Numbered from the stretch's first letter, positions 1 through 9,912 are shown. The stretch is 64,000 nt of DNA from Mycobacterium ahvazicum (GCF_900176255.2 NZ_FXEG02000001.1:372001-436000); one strand, 5' to 3'. Made by a program: numbers and translations. Notes: a model not told the origin generated them from the sequence alone.

Positions 1-1
1 A

Positions 2-1012
2 GCCTGGGAATCCCGACTTCAAACGGTCGCGCGGCGGTTCGATCGCGACGCCGACGGCGCCGGACGGCGGGCCCGGGTCGACGCGCTGCGCGAGGAGCGC
101 AGCACCGCGTTGCGGGAGCGTCGGCAAGCGAAATCCGAGCGCACCATCCGGATGCGCGGCCAGACCCAGCAGGCGCGCGTCCAGCTGTCGCACTTCGCGC
201 TGAACCGATGCTCGTCGGTGCGCAGCGAGCTGCAATCCGACGCCGCGCATCTGCCCCGGCGCGACATGGCCGGATTCGAGGCGCACGCGCGGGGCCGGGC
301 CGCAGAGGTGGTCAGCGAGGTGAACGAGGGCACCACCACCCAGCTCGACGACGTCGCGCGCGAGCTGGATCTGCCGATGGAGTTACCGCCGATCGAGCAG
401 CTGCCCACCGTCGACGTCGCCCCGCCCCCGCTGAAATCCCGGCGGCAGGAGACCTGGCTGATGCTGCTGCTCGGCGTCGGGTTCGGGGTGGGCGTCGCGT
501 TGACGCTGTCGCGGCTGGTCGCTGGTGTCGCCCGTCGACTGAATCCGGCGCTGGAAGTCGCCGGCGCGGTGGTGTGCGTGGTGGTCGGCGTGGCGGTCAC
601 CGCGCTCGTGGTCAAACTGCGCGCCCTGCTGCGCGACCGCGCGCTGCTGGACCGCTGGACGGCAGATCTGACGTCGGCGCTGAAATCCGTCGTTGAGGAG
701 CTGGTCGCCACCCGCGTGCTGGCCGCCGAGTCGCTGCTGAGCACCGGGCTGGTCGCGCACGACGAGGCCGAGAACACCCAGGTGTCCGAACAGGTCAGCG
801 TGATCGACACCGAGCTGCGCGAGCACGCCATCGCCACGGCGCGGGCCACCGCCGCCCGGGACCGGGAGATGCCGACGGTTCAGGCCGCGCTGGACGCCGT
901 GCGTGCAGAACTCGGAGAACCGGGTATTCCCCGCGACGATGATTCCGCCGGAGACGCCGGCGGGGCAGAGAACGTCAAAACGGCTTGGAGGAGCGCGGAT
1001 GAAGAAGAATAG
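2..1012 (+). CDS. Rv0210-like membrane protein, 3' part
   Basis: The reading frame is open from the first complete codon of the window to a TAG at the end, so the gene starts outside. The visible 336 residues begin with a charged, Arg/Glu-rich, probably helical segment. Two adjacent hydrophobic stretches follow (encoded around 450-540 and 550-630), each long enough to cross the membrane, and then a second charged helical segment of about 120 residues. No catalytic motif is recognised. Position directly upstream of pckA matches the uncharacterised Rv0210 of M. tuberculosis (from memory). Function unknown; the architecture suggests a membrane-anchored coiled-coil protein. Confidence 0.75.
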   Translation, partial: AWESRLQTVARRFDRDADGAGRRARVDALREERSTALRERRQAKSERTIRMRGQTQQARVQLSHFALNRCSSVRSELQSDAAHLPRRDMAGFEAHARGRAAEVVSEVNEGTTTQLDDVARELDLPMELPPIEQLPTVDVAPPPLKSRRQETWLMLLLGVGFGVGVALTLSRLVAGVARRLNPALEVAGAVVCVVVGVAVTALVVKLRALLRDRALLDRWTADLTSALKSVVEELVATRVLAAESLLSTGLVAHDEAENTQVSEQVSVIDTELREHAIATARATAARDREMPTVQAALDAVRAELGEPGIPRDDDSAGDAGGAENVKTAWRSADEEE

Positions 1013-1179
1013 ACGCTTCTGAATCGTTGTTGTGAGAAGGCTTATACCCGCCCGGGCCTTCCCCAGCAAGGGGATCGCGATAACCTGTAGCTAACGCCAC
1101 CATGTCAATATCTGTGTGGGCGACTGCATACGCAATCACAATATGCCCGCGCGTACGGAGATGAATTCAGGAGAGTTCG

Positions 1180-3009
1180 ATGACCTCAGCGACCATTCCC
1201 GGTCTAGACAACGCACCCACGAATCATCGGGGGCTGCTGGCGTGGGTAGAGGAGGTCGCCGAGCTCACCCAGCCCGACCGGGTTGTGTTCGCTGACGGCT
1301 CCGACGAGGAGTTCAACCGGCTGGCCACGCAACTCGTCGAGGCGGGCACCCTGAAGAAGCTGAACGAGGAGAAGCGGCCCAACTCCTACCTGGCGCTGTC
1401 GGACCCGTCCGACGTGGCGCGGGTGGAGTCGCGGACCTTCATCTGCTCCGAGCGCGAGATCGACGCGGGCCCGACCAACAACTGGATGGACCCCGCCGAG
1501 ATGCGGTCCACGATGAACGACCTGTACCGCGGCTGCATGCGCGGTCGCACCATGTGGGTGGTGCCGTTCTGCATGGGCCCGCTGGGTGCCGACGACCCCA
1601 AGCTGGGCGTGGAGATCACCGACTCCGAGTACGTCGTCATCTCGATGAAGGTGATGACCCGGATGGGCAAGGCGGCGCTGGAGAAGATCGGCGACGACGG
1701 CTTCTTCGTCAAGGCGATGCACTCGGTGGGCGCCCCGCTGGAGCCGGGCCAAAAAGACGTGCCGTGGCCGTGCAACGACACCAAGTACATCACCCACTTC
1801 CCCGAGACCCGCGAAATCATGAGCTACGGCTCGGGCTACGGCGGTAACGCGCTGCTGGGTAAGAAGTGCTACTCGCTGCGGATCGCTTCGGCGATGGCGC
1901 ACGACGAGGGCTGGCTGGCCGAGCACATGCTGATCCTCAAGCTGATCTCCCCGGAGAACAAGGCGTACTACTTCGCCGCCGCTTTCCCGTCGGCGTGCGG
2001 CAAGACCAACCTCGCGATGCTGCAGCCGACCATTCCGGGCTGGCGCGCCGAGACCCTCGGTGACGACATCGCCTGGATGCGGTTCGGCAAGGACGGCCGC
2101 CTGTACGCCGTGAACCCGGAGTTCGGCTTCTTCGGTGTCGCGCCGGGCACTAACTGGAAGTCCAACCCGAACGCGATGCGCACCATGGAGGCCGGCAACA
2201 CCGTCTTCACCAACGTCGCGCTGACCGACGACCACGACGTGTGGTGGGAAGGCCTGGAAGGCGAGCCGGACCACCTGATCGACTGGAAGGGCAACGACTG
2301 GATCTTGCGCGAGACGGACACCAAAGCGGCGCACCCCAATTCGCGGTACTGCACCCCGATGTCGCAGTGCCCGATCCTGGCGCCGGAGTGGGACGACCCG
2401 CAGGGTGTGCCGATTTCCGGCATCCTGTTCGGTGCGCGCCGCAAGACGACGGTGCCGCTGGTGACGCAGGCCCGCGACTGGCAGCACGGCGTTTTCATGG
2501 GCGCCACGATGGGCAGCGAGCAGACCGCCGCCGCCGAGGGCAAGGTCGGCACCGTGCGCCGCGACCCGATGGCCATGCTCCCGTTCTTGGGTTACCACGT
2601 CGGTGACTACTTCCAGCACTGGATCGACCTGGGCAAGAACTCCGACGAGTCCAAGCTGCCAAAGGTGTTCTTCGTCAACTGGTTCCGTCGCGACTCCGAC
2701 GGCGGCTTCCTATGGCCCGGTTTCGGCGAGAACAGCCGGGTGCTCAAGTGGATCGTCGACCGCATCGAGCACCAGGCCGGCGGCCAGGACACCGCGATCG
2801 GCATCGTGCCGAGCGCGGACGACCTGGACCTGGACGGGCTCGAGATCGAGGGCGGCGACGTGGCCAAGGCGCTGGCGGTCAACGCGGCCGAGTGGCGCGA
2901 GGAACTGCCCCTGATCGAGGAGTGGTTCGAGTTCGTCGGCGACAAGCTGCCCACCGGCGTCCGCGACGAGTTCGAGGCGCTCAAGCAGCGGCTCGCCGAG
3001 GCCGAGTAA
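1180..3009 (+). CDS. pckA: phosphoenolpyruvate carboxykinase (GTP)
   Basis: The cytosolic enzyme interconverts oxaloacetate plus GTP with phosphoenolpyruvate, CO2 and GDP, the first committed step of gluconeogenesis when mycobacteria grow on fatty acids or cholesterol. The 609 residues match the usual length of the GTP-dependent family. The P-loop [10 protein letters not shown] is at about residues 269-278, and the substrate loop with [11 protein letters not shown] lies near 219-229. AGGAGAG at 1169-1175 sets the ATG. The gene stands alone between the Rv0210-like gene and a lipoprotein gene, with a hairpin terminator at 3025. The fatty-acid genes that follow fit its role. Confidence 0.98.
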   Translation: MTSATIPGLDNAPTNHRGLLAWVEEVAELTQPDRVVFADGSDEEFNRLATQLVEAGTLKKLNEEKRPNSYLALSDPSDVARVESRTFICSEREIDAGPTNNWMDPAEMRSTMNDLYRGCMRGRTMWVVPFCMGPLGADDPKLGVEITDSEYVVISMKVMTRMGKAALEKIGDDGFFVKAMHSVGAPLEPGQKDVPWPCNDTKYITHFPETREIMSYGSGYGGNALLGKKCYSLRIASAMAHDEGWLAEHMLILKLISPENKAYYFAAAFPSACGKTNLAMLQPTIPGWRAETLGDDIAWMRFGKDGRLYAVNPEFGFFGVAPGTNWKSNPNAMRTMEAGNTVFTNVALTDDHDVWWEGLEGEPDHLIDWKGNDWILRETDTKAAHPNSRYCTPMSQCPILAPEWDDPQGVPISGILFGARRKTTVPLVTQARDWQHGVFMGATMGSEQTAAAEGKVGTVRRDPMAMLPFLGYHVGDYFQHWIDLGKNSDESKLPKVFFVNWFRRDSDGGFLWPGFGENSRVLKWIVDRIEHQAGGQDTAIGIVPSADDLDLDGLEIEGGDVAKALAVNAAEWREELPLIEEWFEFVGDKLPTGVRDEFEALKQRLAEAE

Positions 3010-3024
3010 CACCGCGGGCAACGT

Positions 3025-3064
3025 TGAATCGGGCTGGCGCGCAAGACGCGTCAGCCCGAATTCA
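3025..3064 (+). terminator. hairpin terminator after pckA
   Basis: An imperfect palindrome starts 15 bp after the pckA stop. TGAATCGGGCTGGCGC pairs with GCGTCAGCCCGAATTCA across a short loop, with one G-T type mismatch and a one-base bulge. No strong U-tract follows, as is usual for mycobacterial terminators. Confidence 0.6.
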
Positions 3065-3148
3065 TTCCCCGGGTTCTCGGCAAACGGGTGTTTGGAACCG
3101 CACGCTGCGGTGTATAGATAGCTAACACCCGAACCCGGAAGGCCGACG

Positions 3149-3448
3149 ATGAAGTCTGTGAAGTCCAAGACAACCCCCGCGCTCACGATTGTGATTGCAG
3201 CGGCGGGAATCCTGTTCAGCGGATGCTCGGCGTCGCAAGTGATCAACACCGGCGGCGACACCAAGTGCAAGGACTTCACCACACAGGACGAGAAGAAGCA
3301 GAACGACGAGGTCAGCAAAATGCTGAAGGACAAGAGCGGCCAGGATCCGGCCAATCTGGAGATTTCCGCGACGCGACTGTCCGCACAGACCTGGTGCCAA
3401 ACGTTGGGCAAGCCGGACTCCAAGATCTCCGAGGCGCCGCACGGCTGA
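3149..3448 (+). CDS. small secreted lipoprotein, possibly HdeA-like
   Basis: The 99-residue product has a basic N-terminus, a hydrophobic core and the lipobox LFSGC with the acylated Cys at residue 26, so it should be anchored on the outer face of the membrane. The mature part of about 74 residues is charged and helical-looking. It has two further cysteines, in CKDF and WCQT, about 50 residues apart, which could form one disulphide. The C-x-DF start and wide Cys spacing recall the acid-stress chaperone HdeA family, but this is only a resemblance by eye. It follows the pckA terminator as a single gene; ATG chosen because the signal sequence starts there. Confidence 0.7.
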   Translation: MKSVKSKTTPALTIVIAAAGILFSGCSASQVINTGGDTKCKDFTTQDEKKQNDEVSKMLKDKSGQDPANLEISATRLSAQTWCQTLGKPDSKISEAPHG

Positions 3449-3507
3449 CGCGCTAGTCCTACCAGCGCAACTTGCACGGCGGCGGCGCCGGTGAAGATCA
3501 TCGAAGC

Positions 3508-4581
3508 GTGATCGTCGACCGCCGCCATGCACTCGTCGCGGCGGGGCTGCTGGTTTCCGCCTGTCGCGGCACGCCCGCAGGGCCACGTGACGCCGAGCCG
3601 CCGATACCGTGGCCCTCGGGTGACGCCCTCGGTATCGGCTTGGAGGGCTATCCCTATCCCCCTCCGGTGCACTATCTCGACGTCACGCACGTCGCCCAGG
3701 CGGCATGGATCGATCGCCAGGCTCCGGAGTGGGAACGGCGGGCGCGGCTGGCGTACATGGACATTGCGCCCGAGCGCGCGCAGCCCCGGGGCACGGTCCT
3801 GCTGGTCCACGGGAAGAACTTCTTCGGCGCCTACTGGAAGGACGTCATCGCGGCGCTGCGTCGCGAGGGCTACCGGATCATCGTTCCCGACCTGGTCGGC
3901 TGGGGTAAGTCCACCAAGCCCTCGACGTTGACCGCGGAATCGCTGGTGACACACCTGCGTTCGCTGCTCGACGCCCTCACCGTGAATTCCGTTGCCGTCG
4001 TGGGTCATTCGACGGGCGGGCTGGTGGCCATGCAGATGGCCCGGGCACTGCCCGAGCGGGTGGCCGCGCTGGTGCTGGAGAACCCGATGGGACTCGAAGA
4101 CTACCGGCACAACCTGATCCGCCAGGTGGGCCACGACGACTGGGCAGCCGACGAACGGTCCTCGACCGCCGATCAGATCCGGCAGTACATCGCGCACTAT
4201 TTCGTGAACAAAGATCCTCGACTCATCGATCCGTTCGTCGCGGTGCGGACGGCGAGCGGGCGCTCACCGGAGTTCGAGCGCTGGGTGCAGAGTTCGGCGG
4301 CGGCCACCGACATGCTGCTCAATGAGCCCGCAGTGGATTTCGTCGCGTCGTTGTCCGCCCGCACGCTGTTCGTCTGCGGCCGGTCCGACCGCACCTATGT
4401 CGGCGCGAAGTACACCGCGCCCAACGAGCAATCCGCCAAAGGGAATATCGCCGCACTGGCCCAGGCCGTCGCGGCCAGGATGCCCGCCGCCCGTTTCGTC
4501 GGGGTCCCCGACACCGGCCATGTGCCGCATCTGGAAACACCGGCCGCGTTCATGTCGGCCGTGCTGGACTTTCTGCACTGA
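3508..4581 (+). CDS. lipid-anchored alpha/beta hydrolase
   Basis: The GTG at 3508 gives a short signal peptide with twin arginines (DRRHALV) and the lipobox LVSAC (Cys19). An upstream ATG at 3472 would add a non-signal-like extension, so it was not used. The rest is an alpha/beta hydrolase: an oxyanion HGKN segment, nucleophile elbow GHSTGG, an acidic residue in GRSDRT and the catalytic His in DTGHVPH close to the C-terminus. It is probably an esterase or lipase acting outside the membrane; the substrate is unknown. It ends 48 bp before fadD4 on the same strand and may be co-transcribed with it. Confidence 0.85.
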   Translation: MIVDRRHALVAAGLLVSACRGTPAGPRDAEPPIPWPSGDALGIGLEGYPYPPPVHYLDVTHVAQAAWIDRQAPEWERRARLAYMDIAPERAQPRGTVLLVHGKNFFGAYWKDVIAALRREGYRIIVPDLVGWGKSTKPSTLTAESLVTHLRSLLDALTVNSVAVVGHSTGGLVAMQMARALPERVAALVLENPMGLEDYRHNLIRQVGHDDWAADERSSTADQIRQYIAHYFVNKDPRLIDPFVAVRTASGRSPEFERWVQSSAAATDMLLNEPAVDFVASLSARTLFVCGRSDRTYVGAKYTAPNEQSAKGNIAALAQAVAARMPAARFVGVPDTGHVPHLETPAAFMSAVLDFLH

Positions 4582-4629
4582 GACCGGCCACTTGACACCC
4601 GTCAAATTTGGCGGCGGTACAGTCTTCGC

Positions 4630-6147
4630 ATGCAGATCCGCCCCTATCTCGGCGCCGACAAGCCGGCGATCATCCTGTACCCATCGGGAACGGTCGTCAC
4701 CTTCGATGAACTGGAAGCACGGGCCAACCGGCTGGCGCACCGGTTCCGTCAGGCGGGTCTGCGCGAGGGCGACAGCGTCGCGATTCTGATGGAGAACAAT
4801 CAGCACATCCACGCGGCCATGTGGGCGGCCCGGCGCAGCGGTCTGTACTACGTGCCGATCAACACCCACCTGACCGCGGCCGAGGCGGCCTACATCATCG
4901 ACAACAGCAACGCCAAGGCGATCGTCGGTTCGGCGGCGTTGCGCGACACCCTCGCCGGCCTGGCCGAACATTTGCCGAACGGTCTACCCGAACTGCTGCT
5001 GATCGCCGACGGTGAATTGCCGGGCTGGGAACGCTACCCGGAATGCGTTGCGAATCAACCGGATACCCCGATCGACGACGAGATCGAGGGCGATCTGTTG
5101 CAGTACTCCTCGGGCACCACCGGCCGGCCCAAGGGGATCAAACGCGAATTGCCGCATGTGCCACCGGAAGACGCGCCGGGCATGATGTCGGCTCTGGTCG
5201 ACTTCTGGATGGACAGCGACACGGTGTATCTGAGTCCTGCCCCGCTGTATCACACCGCGCCGTCGGTGTGGTCGATGACGGTGCAGGGCGCCGGTCTGAC
5301 TACGGTGGTGATGGAGAAATTCGACGCCGAGGGGACGCTGGACGCAATCCAGCGGCACCGGATCACCCACGGCCAGTTCGTGCCGGCCATGTTCGTCCGG
5401 ATGCTGAAATTGCCTCAGGCCGTTCGTGATTCATACGACCTGTCCAGCCTGAAACGGGTGATGCACGCCGCGGCGCCGTGCCCGGTACAGATCAAGAAGC
5501 AGATGATCGAGTGGTGGGGACCGATCGTCGACGAGTATTACGCGTCGTCGGAAGCGCACGGGTCGACGCTGATCTTCGCCGAGGACTGGCTGACACATCC
5601 GGGTTCGGTCGGCAAACCCATGGGCGGTGCCGTGCACATTCTCGATGAGAACGGCAACGAGCTACCGCCCGGCGAGGCCGGCGAGATCTACTTCGAAGGC
5701 GGGGTTTCGTTTGAATACCTCAACGACCCAACGAAAACCGCCTCATCCCGAGACAAGCACGGGTGGACCACCGTCGGCGACATCGGCTACCTCGACGAAG
5801 AGGGCTATCTGTACCTGACCGACCGGCGCCACCACATGATCATCTCCGGCGGTGTCAACATCTATCCGCAGGAAGCCGAGAATCTTCTGGTCACCCACCC
5901 GAAGGTGCTGGACGCCGCGGTGTTCGGGGTGCCCGACGACGAGATGGGTCAGCGGGTGGTGGCGGCGGTGCAGACCGTCGAGCAGGCCGATGCCACCGAG
6001 GAGTTCGGCGACGAACTGATGACGTGGCTGCGAGACCAGCTGTCGCACTTCAAATGCCCGCGCTCGATCGCGTTCGAGACTCAGCTGCCCCGCACCGACA
6101 CCGGCAAGCTCTACAAGAATGCGTTGATCGAGAAGTATTCGGTGTGA
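4630..6147 (+). CDS. fadD4: fatty-acid-CoA/AMP ligase FadD4
   Basis: This member of the acyl-adenylate-forming superfamily (505 residues) activates a carboxylic acid with ATP and transfers it to CoA. The AMP-binding loop YSSGTTGRPKG begins at residue 159. The conserved TDRRHHMIISGG hinge and the C-terminal catalytic lysine in TDTGKLYKN (near residue 493) are present, so it looks active. By position and sequence it matches Rv0214. It is followed 3 bp later by a crotonase gene, which suggests an operon for degrading or modifying one acyl chain. The substrate cannot be read from the sequence. Confidence 0.93.
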   Translation: MQIRPYLGADKPAIILYPSGTVVTFDELEARANRLAHRFRQAGLREGDSVAILMENNQHIHAAMWAARRSGLYYVPINTHLTAAEAAYIIDNSNAKAIVGSAALRDTLAGLAEHLPNGLPELLLIADGELPGWERYPECVANQPDTPIDDEIEGDLLQYSSGTTGRPKGIKRELPHVPPEDAPGMMSALVDFWMDSDTVYLSPAPLYHTAPSVWSMTVQGAGLTTVVMEKFDAEGTLDAIQRHRITHGQFVPAMFVRMLKLPQAVRDSYDLSSLKRVMHAAAPCPVQIKKQMIEWWGPIVDEYYASSEAHGSTLIFAEDWLTHPGSVGKPMGGAVHILDENGNELPPGEAGEIYFEGGVSFEYLNDPTKTASSRDKHGWTTVGDIGYLDEEGYLYLTDRRHHMIISGGVNIYPQEAENLLVTHPKVLDAAVFGVPDDEMGQRVVAAVQTVEQADATEEFGDELMTWLRDQLSHFKCPRSIAFETQLPRTDTGKLYKNALIEKYSV

Positions 6148-6150
6148 CCG

Positions 6151-7119
6151 ATGTTCCGGGTAGTCGACGCGTCGAGTGCGCCGGAGGCGGCCTTGCCCTC
6201 GCCGCCCGGGGTGGTCGTCGGCGTCGCATCGGCCGCTGAGATCGCACGAAACGAATCCTGGCTGGACACAGCAACTTTCACGCTCACCGAGGACACCTGC
6301 GCCGACCGGCGGGTGATCACCGTCGATTCTGTGCCCGAGACGCTCGCCGAGCTGCGCAAGCGGTGTGAGCACTGGCCGCAGGCCAGCAGTGTCTGCGACG
6401 ACGTGTTGCGGGCGATGACGCCCGATGTCCCGACGCTGGCCGCGGTGGTGACCGAATCGCTGGCCTACTCGACCCTGCAGGCCGGCCCGGAGTTCGCGCG
6501 CTGGCTCGCCGAACGCGGCCCGGCCCGGATGCCCGAGATTCCCGACCCGGTGCAGGCCGAGCGCGACGGCGACACGCTGCTGGTCAGGTTCAATCGCCCA
6601 CATCGCCACAACGCGTTTTCCACCGACGCACGCGCGGCACTGCTGGAGGCACTGACCGTCGCGCAGCTCGACCCGTCGGTCACCGGGATCGTGTTGAGCG
6701 GCAACGGTCCCTCGTTTTGCAGCGGCGGGGATCTCGCCGAATTCGGCACCTTCGCCGATCCCGCGAGCGCGCACCTGGCCCGCACCCGTCACAGCCCGGC
6801 GCTGGCGCTCGACGCGCTGACCGCCAAGCTCGGCAGGTCCTGCCGAGCGCAGCTGCACGGCCGGGTGCTGGGCAGCGGCTTGGAGATGGCCGCATTCTGT
6901 GGATGGGTTGAGGCGCAGCAGGATTCGCTCTTCGCGCTGCCGGAATTAAGCCTCGGATTGATCCCTGGTGCCGGCGGAACCGTCAGCATCACCCGCCGCA
7001 TCGGCCGCTGGCGAACGGCTTATCTGGTGCTGTCCGGCCGGACCGTCGGTGTCGACACGGCGCTGCGCTGGGGGCTGATCGATGCGACTTACGTTGGCGC
7101 GCAACCGATTGGTCAGTAG
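6151..7119 (+). CDS. enoyl-CoA hydratase/isomerase family protein with N-terminal extension
   Basis: The C-terminal two thirds (from about residue 140) is a crotonase domain. NGPSFCSGGDLAEFG forms the oxyanion region. GSGLEMAAFC and ALPELSLGLIPGAGG keep both glutamates at the usual catalytic positions. The first 135 or so residues are not part of a normal crotonase and resemble nothing I recognise. The ATG lies 3 bp after the fadD4 stop, so the two are almost certainly co-translated. The last 7 bp overlap the 3' end of the convergent CD225-like gene. Probably a beta-oxidation-type hydratase or isomerase working with FadD4. Confidence 0.85.
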   Translation: MFRVVDASSAPEAALPSPPGVVVGVASAAEIARNESWLDTATFTLTEDTCADRRVITVDSVPETLAELRKRCEHWPQASSVCDDVLRAMTPDVPTLAAVVTESLAYSTLQAGPEFARWLAERGPARMPEIPDPVQAERDGDTLLVRFNRPHRHNAFSTDARAALLEALTVAQLDPSVTGIVLSGNGPSFCSGGDLAEFGTFADPASAHLARTRHSPALALDALTAKLGRSCRAQLHGRVLGSGLEMAAFCGWVEAQQDSLFALPELSLGLIPGAGGTVSITRRIGRWRTAYLVLSGRTVGVDTALRWGLIDATYVGAQPIGQ

Positions 7120-7571
7120 CCCCCGAAGGTGGTGCTGGTCGTCGACGGGATGCTCGACACGGCGACCACGGCGATGACGATGTAGAGGATTGCGATGATC
7201 GCATAGGTCACGCCACCGGCGATGGCGCCGATGATCGCCCACTTCTTGGCGTTGCTCGACGCTTCCTGCGCCTCGGCGACCCGGCCCTGCGCCCAGAGTC
7301 CGGAGACCTTGTTGGAGTAGACAAGCGAGATGATCCCGAACGGCAGGCAGCACAACACCGTGCACAGAATCGCCCAGACGAGGTAGTTATCCGGTTCCTG
7401 CTGGCCCGGCCAGGCGCCCGGCTGTTGGGCCGGCCAACCCGGTTGTGGTGGCTGCTGCCAGCCCGGTTGCTGCGGTTGACCCTGCCACTCCGGTTGCCCC
7501 TGCCACTCGGGTTGCTGGGGTTGGCCCTGCCACTCGGGGGAGCCTTCGTACGGCCCTGGGGGATAACTCAT
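7113..7571 (-). CDS. CD225/dispanin-like membrane protein with WQGQP repeats
   Basis: The first 60 or so of 152 residues are Pro/Gln/Trp-rich and built from near-repeats such as PEWQGQPQQ, PEWQGQ and PGWQQ. Two hydrophobic segments follow. The first (NYLVWAILCTVLCCLPFGII) leads to SLVYSNKVSGLWAQGR, the layout of the CD225/dispanin family: membrane-embedded helix, conserved loop, second transmembrane helix. Bacterial members usually have such a Pro/Gln-rich cytoplasmic tail. Role unknown. It converges on the crotonase gene and overlaps it by 7 bp. Confidence 0.85.
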   Translation of the reverse strand: MSYPPGPYEGSPEWQGQPQQPEWQGQPEWQGQPQQPGWQQPPQPGWPAQQPGAWPGQQEPDNYLVWAILCTVLCCLPFGIISLVYSNKVSGLWAQGRVAEAQEASSNAKKWAIIGAIAGGVTYAIIAILYIVIAVVAVSSIPSTTSTTFGGY

Positions 7572-7682
7572 GGCAACCGACTTTCTTTCGGTCCAACAGG
7601 TTTACTCCCGCGCCGGTTTGCTGGTGCGCAAGTCAGGCAAATATAGCGCACAAGCGGAGGTCAAGCGCCGATTCGGCCCCGC

Positions 7683-8828
7683 TCAGATACCGCCCCGGGC
7701 CACCAGCTGGCCGGCAATCACATTGCGCTGGATCTCGTTCGTGCCCTCCCCGACGATCATCAAGGGCGCGTCGCGAAAGTAGCGTTCGACGTCGTACTCG
7801 GTGGAGTAGCCGTAGCCGCCGTGGATGCGTACCGCGTTGAGCGCGATCTCCATCGCGATCTCCGAGGCGAACAGTTTTGCCATCCCGGCTTCCATGTCGC
7901 AACGTTCGCCGCTGTCGTAACGCTGCGCGGCGTAGCGGGTGAGCTGGCGGGCGGCGGTGAGTTTGGTGGCCATGTCGGCCAGGTAGTTGCCGACGGCCTG
8001 GTGCTTCCAGATCGGCTGGCCGAAGCTCTCCCGCTGCTGGGCATAGGCCAACGCATCCTCGAGTGCCGCGGTCGCCACGCCCAGCGCGCGGGACGCCACC
8101 TGGATGCGCCCCGTCTCGAGGCCCTTCATCATTTGCGAAAAGCCTTCGCCCATAACATCTCCCAGGACGGCAGAAGTGGGAGCCGGGTAGTTGTCGAAGG
8201 ACAGCTCGCACGACTCGACGCCCTTGTAGCCGAGCTTGGGTAGATCCCTGGAAATCGTCAGACCCCGACCCTGCTCCACAAGCACGATCGAGATGCCCTT
8301 GTGCCGTGGTGTGGCGTGCGGGTCGGTCTTGCACAGCAGCGCGATCAGCCCGGAATGACGCGCGTTGCTGATCCAGGTTTTGGCGCCGTTGATCAGCAGG
8401 CCGCCCGAGCCGTCGGGCAGCGCGGTGGTTGACATGTTCTGCAGGTCGGAGCCGCCGCCGGGCTCGGTCAGTGCCATCGTGGCCCGCACCTCGCCGGTGG
8501 CCATCCGCGGCAGGTAGGTCCGCTTCTGCTCCTCGGTGCCGAACAACACCAGCAGTTTGGCGACCACGGTGTGCCCGCCCATCGCGCCGGCCAGGCTCAT
8601 CCAGCCGCGGGCCAGCTCCTGGGTGACCCGCACATACCCCGGCATCGATACCGGCGAACCGCCGTATTCCTCGGGGATGGCCAGGCCGTAGATGCCGATG
8701 CGCTTCATCTGCTCGATCCACGCCTCGGGGTAGGCGTTGGCGTGTTCGACCTCGCGGACAGTCGGTTTGACCTCCCGGTCGATGAAGGCCCGCACCGTGG
8801 CGACCAGCATGTCTTCTTCGTCGTCCAA
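7683..8828 (-). CDS. fadE3: acyl-CoA dehydrogenase FadE3
   Basis: This is a flavin-dependent acyl-CoA dehydrogenase for the first oxidation of beta-oxidation. The family signature MALTEPGGGSDL, the substrate/FAD segment NGAKTWISNA, and the C-terminal IHGGYGYSTEYDVERYFRDA and GEGTNEIQRNVIA blocks are all present; the catalytic base is expected in the last of these. The frame is open well upstream. I chose TTG at 8828 because GGGGAAGGG lies just before it and the resulting 381 residues fit the family; an ATG at 8888 is possible. Matches Rv0215c by position. It is divergent from the Rv0216-like gene. Confidence 0.92.
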   Translation of the reverse strand: MDDEEDMLVATVRAFIDREVKPTVREVEHANAYPEAWIEQMKRIGIYGLAIPEEYGGSPVSMPGYVRVTQELARGWMSLAGAMGGHTVVAKLLVLFGTEEQKRTYLPRMATGEVRATMALTEPGGGSDLQNMSTTALPDGSGGLLINGAKTWISNARHSGLIALLCKTDPHATPRHKGISIVLVEQGRGLTISRDLPKLGYKGVESCELSFDNYPAPTSAVLGDVMGEGFSQMMKGLETGRIQVASRALGVATAALEDALAYAQQRESFGQPIWKHQAVGNYLADMATKLTAARQLTRYAAQRYDSGERCDMEAGMAKLFASEIAMEIALNAVRIHGGYGYSTEYDVERYFRDAPLMIVGEGTNEIQRNVIAGQLVARGGI

Positions 8829-8896
8829 CTCCGACCCTTCCCCGTGCCACCTCCGGCATTGCGCTTCGATTCGACAGCCTGCCAGCATGAGGCGTT

Positions 8897-9901
8897 GTGA
8901 CGGGTAACGGGTATGCGGGAATCCGGCAAGGCGGGCCGTACTTCGACGATCTGTCCAGAGGCCAGGTCTTCGACTGGGCACCGGTGGCGACACTTTCGGC
9001 GGGGATGGCCGCCGCGCATCAGGCGATCCTCGGGGACCGGCTGCGGCTGGCCCTGGACGCCGACCTTTGTGCCGCGGTGACGGGCGCGCCCGGACCGCTG
9101 GCGCACCCCGGACTGGTCTGCGATGTCGCGATCGGGCAGAGCACGCTGGTCACCCAGCGGGTCAAAGCCAACCTGTTCTACCGCGGGCTGACCTTCCACC
9201 GATTCCCGGTCATCGGCGATTCCCTCTATACCCGCACCGAAGTCGTTGGGCTGCGGGCGAACTCGGCCAAGCCCGGCCGGGCTCCGACTGGTCTTGCCGC
9301 GCTGCGAATGACGACGATCGACCAGGCCGATCAGCTGGTGCTCGATTTCTACCGCTGCGCGATGTTGCCCGCGAGCCCGGACTTCGATCCCGATAACGCG
9401 CCCGCCGACGATCTGTCCACGATCGGTGCCGATGCGGCACCGCCCGCTGTTGCGCCGACGGCGCACTGGAACGGCGAGGCTTTCCGAAAGCGGGTGCCCG
9501 GACCGCATTTCGACACCGCACTGGCGGGTGCGGTGCGCCGCAGCACCGGCGACGTCGTCAGCAGTGCGCCCGAGCTGGCCCGGCTCACCCTGAACATCGC
9601 TGCAGCACACCATGATTGGAGATCCGGTGGGCGCCGGCTGGTGTATGGCGGACACACCATCGGGCTGGCGTTCGCGCAGGCCAACAGGCTGCTGCCCAAC
9701 CTGGGCACGGTGCTGGGCTGGGAGTCGTGCGATCACACCGGGCCGGTCTACGAGGGCGACACCCTGTACAGCGAACTGCGTGTCGAGTCGGCCGACGCCG
9801 GCGTGCTGCGACTGCGATCGCTGGTCTACGCGGTCGGTGACGGGGCCGAACAGCCCGACCGGCCGGTGCTGGACTGGCGACTGCGGGCGCTGCAATTCTA
9901 A
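8897..9901 (+). CDS. Rv0216-like double-hotdog (hydratase-fold) protein
   Basis: The 334 residues begin at a GTG and match Rv0216 by position and by the N-terminal GPYFDDLSRGQVFD, seen in MaoC-like hotdog proteins. The length corresponds to two fused hotdog domains. The second contains LTLNIAAAHHDW and YGGHTIGLAFAQ, resembling R-specific enoyl-CoA hydratase motifs but not the full DxNPxH signature. It is probably an acyl-thioester-binding protein or dehydratase of unknown substrate. It starts a run of three plus-strand genes with the CoA-transferase and amidohydrolase genes. Confidence 0.88.
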   Translation: MTGNGYAGIRQGGPYFDDLSRGQVFDWAPVATLSAGMAAAHQAILGDRLRLALDADLCAAVTGAPGPLAHPGLVCDVAIGQSTLVTQRVKANLFYRGLTFHRFPVIGDSLYTRTEVVGLRANSAKPGRAPTGLAALRMTTIDQADQLVLDFYRCAMLPASPDFDPDNAPADDLSTIGADAAPPAVAPTAHWNGEAFRKRVPGPHFDTALAGAVRRSTGDVVSSAPELARLTLNIAAAHHDWRSGGRRLVYGGHTIGLAFAQANRLLPNLGTVLGWESCDHTGPVYEGDTLYSELRVESADAGVLRLRSLVYAVGDGAEQPDRPVLDWRLRALQF

Positions 9902-9912
9902 CCCGGAGCACA

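Noticed and set aside
8888..8993. Longer FadE3 with ATG 8888 or GTG 8993
   Set aside because: The extra residues are unlike acyl-CoA dehydrogenases, and the 8993 start would overlap the divergent Rv0216-like gene.
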